Below are positions 60,701 through 64,000 of a stretch of DNA of 64,000 bases, in pieces (within the stretch, counting starts at the first letter, position 1; each line of letters begins with the position of its first letter). Position numbers and translations under genes: made by a program. Origin of the DNA: Sinonovacula constricta (lineage: Eukaryota > Mollusca > Bivalvia > Cardiida > Solecurtidae); assembly GCA_007844125.1 (NCBI GenBank), contig CM017558.1:51667831-51731830 (forward strand). The letters run 5' to 3'. The notes below the pieces were generated by a model. That model ran no database searches, was not told the DNA's origin, and was given only the letters and a program-made list of their open reading frames with translations.

Positions 60701-63501
60701 ATAATTTCAGATTACAGATAACAAAAATGACAGGAAATTTGCTCTTAAATTGGTGAAGTTAACATATTGTTTGTAATGCTTATTCTTGATTCATATTTTT
60801 CTTGATATGGAAACAAAAGTAAGTGTAAACAAGTATTTTCTTGAAATAATGTATAGTAACATGTTCATTTTTGTCAGTGTTAGAATCAAAGTAAGTCTTT
60901 AATGAAAAAAAATAGTAACATCTGATAGGATCCCTTTGACTAGCCTAAAACATTGGCCACATAAGTTGTGCAGAATGTTTAATTATCTATTTGAAGGAAC
61001 TTTGTAGTCTGCTGTATATTAAAAAGGTTAAATCAGTTGGTGTATGCTTTTCTATACTGCATTCATTTATAATTATATTTTAATTGGCAACATTTGTTCT
61101 CTGTCTAGATCTGGTTTAAAGGAGCACTACACTGTATTGTGTGCCGAATGGTGTGCCATAAGAAATGTGCAGACAAATGTCAAATACAGACTTGGTGTGC
61201 CAAGTAAGTAGATGCTGGCTTACTCAGGTGTTACATCTGTTTTACTAAATATTTCTTAAGGATAATTTTTTTAAATTTTTTACTTAAATGGCTTTTTATT
61301 CCATATCCTTATAACACTATAGGAAGGAAATAGGATATATAAGAACCTCCATAAATATTAATTTTACACCTAAAATATTATTTAGGCCAAATGCATTCAT
61401 GCATGCCAGTAACAATAATGGACAGCCCAATTAAGCCTGACTAATTAAGTTTCATGCAAGACTGATTGCTGCATACAAAGATGCATATTTGACATATTAT
61501 ATTCCCATTTTAACTTGTGATTGGAGAGCCAGGGTTCTGCTCCAGATAGTAATGATTTTAACTTGTGATTGGAGAACTAGGGTTTAGCTTCAGATACTAA
61601 GGATTGCAGCTTGTGATTGGAAGGCCAGGTTTCTGCTCTAGATACAACTGAAATTTTAAGTCCTTAAACAAGGCCATTTCATTTGGATTGCATTGGTTGA
61701 TTGTACATGAGTACTAGTTCTACCAAGGAAGAGGACAGTAGAAAAGGGTTCAATTGAATTTGGAAGATCTTGCTTACCAAGCGACTTTTTGATATGTTAT
61801 GCACTAAAAACAAAAAGGCCATTAATTTTAATACACCCTTTTTTATAAAGGGATGGACCAAAGCAAGCAGGCAAGATTATGGAGGCTTGGATAACCCCAG
61901 TTAGGGGTGGGGAGACCGATGAGAAAGATGGCAAGGGTGGTATGGCACCAGGGCTTTTCAGAAAGTTACGCAACAAGGACCAACCAGCATCTCTGCCTCT
62001 CAATATACCAGGCAGTAAGTTCATATTAGTGTAACTGTCCCCATCTATATTGTCTAAATGGCAAGAGATCTTGATGGAAAAGCATTTGTCTAAATGCTGC
62101 TGGCTAAAAATAAAAAAATGCATATATACTTATATAGTAGGACAATAAGTTGAGAGACTTTAGTCTTAATATTTCTTTTTTTAACCAGAGTAACCAAATA
62201 TGCATGCTTGGACTCAAAGGTTATTTTTATAAAGAATCTAAGATATTTTATCTGACTTTAAAACCTTCCTTTAATTTTGAAATATATCCTTAATTATATG
62301 AAAATGTCTTTTATGTTCATCAGACCATTTAATTAAAAATATTTCTCTGTATTTTCAGAATTTAGGGTTCTATCTTAAAGGATTACTGTTGTTTTATATC
62401 CAAGTTGTTTGACAGTGGTTTTCAGTTAGGCCAGACATCAACTGTTTACAAGTTTTGTTGCTGCAGGAAAATGCTTGCAGGGATGACACATTCCATAGAG
62501 TTATTAGGTGTAGCATTTCCTTCCAGACACATGGATTCTACAGAATATATTTTTATTGCTTAATTTGTATCTTGATCAAGACACATAATGTAAGAATAGC
62601 ATCAGAGAAGGTTAAGGGTTCCAACAGATTAAATTGTATCATGTTAAATCCCTATGCACAACATAAAATGTTTGTTCTTGGGCAGTGACTGATGTGATGG
62701 ACCATACAGTGAGAGAGGAGAAGACAAGGTTCATTCGTGGAAGGAAAAAGCCAAGGAATATAAATACAAGTTGAAAAGAAATTGTTTCCCTTTTGACTTA
62801 TAACAAAGACCTTTAAGCTGAGACTAATTGCAGACTATATAACTTGATTACTTCAGGGGTTTCATCTGGCTCTGGGAGATTTTCACCATCACCAAGCCCC
62901 AACAAAAGTCCGCTGAGGAGTCCTGGACCCTTTGGAGGTCTAAATGAATTAGGAGATGGAGAGATGAGGAGAAACCCATCCTTTGGACGAATAGACAAGG
63001 TTTGTTTCATCTTGTAGTCAATTTTTATGTGATAACCTCTTTTTTTTGTTTCTCATGGAAGCTCTGGGCCCATCTTACCAAATCTTGAGCCAAAGTTATG
63101 ACAAAACTCTATGCAATATTTTATAACACTAGAACTGAGTCTTTCTGGAAATCTTAGATAAAGTAGCTTAATTATTATTACATCTGGAAAATTAACCTGA
63201 ACCTTCATCCTACTTAAACATGTTTGATTGTCTGATTTTATTTCATAGCTATGTAATTTTCCAATTGAGACATGGTCTAGATTCTGTTGAATAATATATT
63301 TCAGCTATTTAACATGATGGTATCTTTAGATTTGATATTTGTATTTGCCAGTTGGATGAGGACTCTGATGAAGAGTCACTTCAGCGGTCTCGTCACCAGG
63401 TCAACTATAACTTGGATGTTGTTATAGAAGCTAAGGAGAAGGGCAAGGAGCTATATGCTGACCTAGCTCTGCCAGAACGCAAGAAAACCCTGGATGACAT
63501 G
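36607..63501 (+). CDS. PDZD8: PDZD8, SMP/PDZ/C1 lipid-transfer protein of ER contact sites (3' end outside window)
   Basis: Twenty-two coding exons join in continuous phase (1010 codons): 36607-36756, 37185-37465, 38036-38114, 39477-39563, 40252-40428, 41790-41870, 44727-44940, 45398-45498, 45779-45874, 53537-53619, 54578-54659, 55100-55345, 55682-55813, 57064-57165, 57962-58162, 58392-58498, 58962-59144, 60180-60255, 61109-61203, 61851-62014, 62857-62999, 63352-63501. All have GT-AG borders. The start of exon 13 is uncertain (55634 also keeps phase). Domains: membrane anchor (about 2-24), SMP (about 120-300), PDZ (about 375-465), C2-like (about 630-770), C1 (about 805-858), then a Ser/Pro-rich and acidic tail. 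In vertebrates PDZD8 sits in the ER and moves lipid at contacts with late endosomes and mitochondria. Identity rests on the domain order and on recalled similarity of the SMP block to vertebrate PDZD8. The last exon ends at a donor, so the gene continues past the window. Confidence 0.92.
37515..37600 (+). mobile_element. tRNA-derived SINE remnant in PDZD8 intron 2
   Basis: Contains a box B-like GAGTTTGAGTCC followed by TGATAGGGACAAAAT, the same tail as the fragments at 3195 and 10418. The upstream AGCATGTAAGTCCTTGGACT region is the decayed head. Confidence 0.45.
38611..38979. mobile_element. hAT-type MITE (369 bp) in PDZD8 intron 3
   Basis: Ends are CAGGCGCGTTTCTGCC and, reverse-complemented from the right, CAGGCGCGTATCAGGGCC: the CAGG.GCG start typical of hAT elements. 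It is flanked by ATTGATAT (38603-38610) and ATTGGTAT (38980-38987), an 8-bp duplication with one change, the hAT length. Both ends then carry a TTACGCAC-like block. No coding sequence, so non-autonomous. Confidence 0.75.
39750..39863 (+). repeat. 38-bp tandem repeat, three copies, in PDZD8 intron 4
   Basis: The unit begins AATAACTGATAGGGGTTG and ends AAGCAGTTAGAC. Copies lie at 39750-39787, 39788-39825 and 39826-39863 with few differences. Confidence 0.92.
41871..44726 (+). other. PDZD8 intron 6 (2.9 kb)
   Basis: Contains the MITE at 42181 and otherwise AT-rich sequence with no coding potential. It separates SIVNQ-type SMP residues from KRTIRKKH. Confidence 0.7.
42181..42685 (+). mobile_element. 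MITE-like element, family A copy with both ends, in PDZD8 intron 6
   Basis: Left end TTAAAAATGGTATCCGACAG; right end, reverse-complemented, TTTTAAAGGTGGTATCCAACAG. These are the clearest terminal inverted repeats of the family, 505 bp apart. The interior shares AGTGGTCACATGGTTTTCTT and the CTAGGACATCAATGAACAGC block with the copy at 22082. No coding capacity. Confidence 0.7.
45940..46010 (+). mobile_element. tRNA-derived SINE remnant in PDZD8 intron 9
   Basis: CAGTGACAGAGCGGTTAAAG resembles a tRNA box A, and CTCGGTGGGACAAAACC the family tail seen at 3195 and 37515. Decayed. Confidence 0.45.
46543..47520. mobile_element. Possible non-autonomous element with TTGTGACAAAAT ends
   Basis: The sequence TTGTGACAAAAT begins the block and ATTTTGTGACAA ends it (inverted match 11 of 12), inside intron 9. 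Because TTGTGACAA is itself palindromic, this evidence is weaker than it looks. Within lies a 22-bp tandem repeat. No coding frame is convincing. Confidence 0.35.
46984..47049 (+). repeat. 22-bp tandem repeat, three copies
   Basis: TAAATACGGCTCTTCACTGG(CC) is repeated at 46984, 47006 and 47028 with one or two differences, then a partial copy TAAATACGG. Confidence 0.9.
48384..49154 (+). CDS. LINE ORF1: coiled-coil and RRM-like RNA-binding protein
   Basis: 256 residues from the ATG at 48384, which has a strong context (CTACCATGGCC). Residues of about 21-98 form a charged heptad region (KIDSLRNEMMKSIDTKLKSL), a probable coiled coil for trimerisation. Residues of about 120-205 (LCIIATGIPYQENEDALEKA, then PLKVSFNSREEKVKVLRNKM) fit the RRM plus C-terminal domain arrangement of L1-type ORF1 proteins, which bind the element RNA as a chaperone. 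It ends NME-TAG, and the frame continues open into ORF2 without a shift. Confidence 0.8.
   Translation: MATGTTGNSGMPTNLELNDKLDKVLSVICDMKTTQDGMRKSLESKIDSLRNEMMKSIDTKLKSLRNEIALDIGKETCRIDSLMDSVKALQEHFRQLELPDTSEGGSSRQHTPRQTSDINDPDLCIIATGIPYQENEDALEKAKALVRQLGNDVFPYVSVTSALRLRSKFPNKPGPLKVSFNSREEKVKVLRNKMKLKDVDGYKDVFVKSSKSHTERVIEMNARAILRQLPHGNEYRVDANGRIRPRQDAGPNQNME
49155..52667 (+). CDS. LINE ORF2: endonuclease and reverse transcriptase
   Basis: Open for 1170 codons directly after the ORF1 TAG and in the same frame. No ATG occurs in frame until 49617 (residue 155), already inside the endonuclease, so translation must begin upstream. Domains: apurinic-type endonuclease (HCNICGW at about 14-20, SETHLPG, GDFNAR, PDHCAL), then reverse transcriptase (SGSACGVDSIPYDVMKF near 545, YRGISLLSCVSKLY near 608, FIDLRRCFDVIDR near 673, GVKQGCTLSP, MYADDIALIS with catalytic YADD at about 774-777, YKYLGVIF), and a C-terminal Cys/His motif (LCNFCNL...NEIHFVLQC) near 1090. 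It nicks target DNA and copies the element RNA from the nick. All catalytic motifs I checked are present. Confidence 0.85.
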   Translation, partial: ETNRPTGRPIHILHCNICGWTKDNEALRVNLLDYFDADIISLSETHLPGNTGLNYDGYVWFGYNRQDIHYKAPKASGGVGFFVKQWLLDEFNVSVIDKEYDGILGLKLINKASDTELTFFSCYLPPESSSRGRNAQGFFSHLLTQVYKHSNSDYMVICGDFNARIGSLSDIAPDCDVIKELNVIDSCVNQHGRDFVEFLCDAKLCLLNGRFDTINDNYTSISRKGSAVVDYICTPHDVFSSLTDFKVVELSSIVDIKGLHGLLGERSRIPDHCALSIRLETDYSRPASSTNSVLHTANKPRFNLRRIPRDFMESENARTAIISIICQIECARDTQDSIDTIYDNLCRAIICEINETIPKHTSSKPRRKQSKPYWNETLQRLWNDVRMKEKRFLDCHSNRRLKIRLRGEYKTCRDTFDRLLRKTEREYRRAQADTIESMRTNNPREFWNKIKTLGPRKDTRIPMEVPESDGGTINDINKIFSRWTDDFRTLYNNHGQVNFDEDHYKIAKQHKRLLEDIMDDPLYVPNVTLNSSVTLAEVSAVIDHSKSGSACGVDSIPYDVMKFPPIIAVTQQLFQLVFDTGLVPTVWRKAIICPIQKDTDSDKRIPLNYRGISLLSCVSKLYTAFLNKRLTKYLEGENILADEQNGFRANRSCEDHVFTLSSIIRNNDDVFTTFIDLRRCFDVIDREMMLYKLLLNHVDGKFYNSVRNIYASATSCVRLNGSLTEWFDCSVGVKQGCTLSPTLFAVFANDLIEEINSLGCGVTVGDRKIAILMYADDIALISNDESDLQKMLDVLSEWCRRWRIIVNTSKSKSMHFRKGRRKRTLFQFKIGVSELEMVDNYKYLGVIFNEKCDFSHTCDVLAKGAGRALGSIISKIHDLKDFSFKSYETLYSACVLPVMDYCSSVWGYKQFSQTDNVQNRAMRYILGLHRFAPVAAMAGDTGWLPTRYRRWISILRLWNRLLCMDHDRVCYKTFETDYNRCINNWSSEVKDIMTQIGLNDLFNTKQIVNLSAAKQSIIDFYNALWKQDIKKKPKLRTYCTYKDSFSQEPYLSMDISKYQRSLLVQLRTGILPLRIETGRFQGENENIRLCNFCNLQTIENEIHFVLQCPKYNDLRQHIFGDTLRETDFNSMSLNKQLSFIMNNKVRQLSKYIQAAYLRRRSILYNQMIST
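53340..53362 (+). repeat. (ACTT)n tail of the LINE
   Basis: About five to six ACTT units directly follow the LINE 3' end (TTAATAAACAATT). This is the short tandem tail that several non-LTR lineages leave at insertion. Confidence 0.85.
55100..57165 (+). other. PDZD8: PDZD8 exons 12-14: linker
   Basis: Exon 12 opens acidic (EEDCTDIPEDDF) and becomes Lys/Ser-rich; exons 13 and 14 are Ser/Lys/Gln-rich and end in RTRELPFSR, which leads into the C2-like fold. The sequence is low-complexity and probably disordered. The acceptor of exon 13 is ambiguous (55634 or 55682, both following CAG before ATAAT). Confidence 0.7.
56638..56655 (+). other. Possible alternative terminal exon of PDZD8
   Basis: A good acceptor (TATACTTTTGTTACAG) is followed in phase 0 by CTTACTGTCGACATTTAG, which would add LTVDI and a stop after exon 13. 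This would give a short isoform ending before the C2-like and C1 domains. Only the splice signal and phase support it. Confidence 0.25.
57500..57690 (+). repeat. Degenerate GGTCA-rich repeat in PDZD8 intron 14
   Basis: Two imperfect copies, each of the form CTGGGT..(T)GTGAGGTCAAA..GGTCA..AAATCCTGGAAAA..GAACAC, about 150 bp apart. It resembles the GGTCA-rich interspersed repeats seen in bivalve introns, by memory only. Confidence 0.4.
57962..59144 (+). other. PDZD8: PDZD8 exons 15-17: C2-like domain
   Basis: The spliced product reads like a C2 beta-sandwich: EPEWSEEFEFDCSDEDHF (the PxW-EEFEF strand), VNVCVWGRV, then after a Ser/Thr-rich loop KTKIGYVSVPLADI and ITLSFVHEPY. C2 domains bind membranes or proteins; here most calcium-site aspartates are not obvious, so calcium-independent binding is more likely. 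Exon borders join in phase (ends at TAT|GTAAG, AG|GTAGAC, CA|GTAAGT). Confidence 0.7.
59534..60042. mobile_element. Possible MITE in PDZD8 intron 17
   Basis: TTTTAGCTCACCTACG at the left and CCTCAGGTGAGGAATA at the right form a short imperfect inverted pair about 510 bp apart. AGCTCACCT-type termini recur in bivalve genomes, from memory. No coding sequence. Weak call. Confidence 0.35.
60180..61203 (+). other. PDZD8: PDZD8 exons 18-19: C1 zinc finger
   Basis: H-x12-C-x2-C (HNFVGAQLPSGTYCQFC), then C-x2-C (CIVC), C-H-x2-C (CHKKC) and a final Cys (WC) give the zinc-coordinating set of a C1 domain. C1 domains bind diacylglycerol, phosphatidylserine or protein partners. The two exons join in phase 0 between GKK and IWFKG. 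Confidence 0.9.
61851..63501 (+). other. PDZD8: PDZD8 exons 20-22: tail
   Basis: Exon 20 is basic/Gly-rich, exon 21 Ser/Pro-rich (RFSPSPSPNKSPLRSPGPFG) and exon 22 acidic (LDEDSDEESLQRSRHQVN) leading into a charged helical stretch (VIEAKEKGKELYADLALPER), presumably the start of the C-terminal coiled coil that binds Rab7 in vertebrates. Exon 22 ends at ATG|GTAAGG, so more exons follow beyond the window. Confidence 0.75.
62686..62775 (+). other. Possible alternative PDZD8 exon
   Basis: After an acceptor-like TGTTCTTGGGCAG, TGACTGATGTGATGGACC continues in phase with exon 20 for 29 codons (MTDVMDHTVREEKTRFIRG...) to a TGA. It could be an alternative last exon, or an internal exon using the ACAAG|GTTC donor. 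Not included in the main model. Confidence 0.25.
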
Positions 63502-64000
63502 GTAAGGATCTTTTATTATGAAAAAAATCCGAGTTAGACCTTTTTCTTGTTATTGTTGTTTTGAAGTTTAAGCAACTGTTTTCTACTATTTTCCCCATAA
63601 AGTTCAGCTCCAACATTAGATGTTCCATTAGTTAAATTACTGTTCCTTTCTAAATCTTTAATTCCGTCTATGAGGTGGCAACAGGCATTGGCTTCTGAGG
63701 CTGTCAATTTGCCCATTTTGCCTCAGGTTTTCAAAATCATTTAAAAAATCATTTCTGAACTTAACAAACTTAATGAACATTAATCTCTAATACCTTACCT
63801 TATCCTTAACTCTTGACCTGCTAAGTGTAAATTGATCAGGGTAAGGCAGGAAGTTAAGCCCTGGATCTGCTGGAAACTGATTTAAATAATTTCCTGCTAA
63901 GCTTTATTTATATATCATGTAACTCCTGCATAAAGCTGTTAGCAGGCAGCAGCTAAGAATTTTGTATTCATTATAATACATTTAGCCTCATCAGGGTTGA

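Overview
This is a 64 kb piece of an AT-rich animal genome. Genes are split by GT-AG introns, and microsatellites, SINEs, LINEs, DNA transposons and satellite DNA are interspersed among them. The mixture suggests a mollusc, probably a bivalve: a metazoan PDZD8 gene, an ETX/MTX2-type aerolysin-like gene, tRNA-derived SINEs and jockey/CR1-like LINEs. That placement is inference; no rRNA or mitochondrial marker is present to settle it.

Left part (1-30 kb). This is mostly gene-poor, AT-rich sequence. Landmarks are a G-quadruplex-type tract (about 738-762), copies of one TIR-bearing MITE-like family (about 1765, 6790 and 22082), remnants of a tRNA-derived SINE, and an (ATCC)n/(ATCA)n microsatellite. 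One uninterrupted coding exon for an aerolysin-fold, pore-forming-toxin-like protein lies at 10728-11603. A 4.1 kb satellite array (14897-18992, about 79 monomers of 52 bp) follows. Then come an unassigned 133-aa ORF on the minus strand, a 5'-truncated LINE (about 19885-21640), and a full tRNA-derived SINE nested in a MITE with a 13-bp target-site duplication. A (TA)n palindrome and a possible orphan exon lie near 27.5-27.9 kb.

Middle (30155-35251). This is what looks like a complete 5.1 kb cut-and-paste DNA transposon. It has 29-bp terminal inverted repeats (28/29 identical) and a 4-bp ACAT duplication. Arrays of a GTCTTTACCGTCACG motif lie in both subterminal regions. The four-exon gene reads in phase to a predicted 799-aa protein with an RNase H-like DDE/D candidate core, Cys-rich clusters and a C-terminal small beta-domain-like module. 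An intron-plus-exon unit of about 308 bp is tandemly duplicated inside it. I cannot assign the superfamily, and this is the best candidate for an undescribed system in the window.

Right part (36.6 kb to the end). The 5' and central part of PDZD8, on the plus strand, occupies this region. I could trace 22 coding exons in continuous phase (1010 codons): ER membrane anchor, SMP lipid-transfer domain, PDZ, a C2-like domain and a C1 zinc finger. The gene runs off the right edge. Its introns carry a MITE, a hAT-type MITE, SINE remnants and, in the 7.7 kb intron that splits the PDZ domain, a LINE whose ORF1 and ORF2 lie in one reading frame separated by a single UAG.
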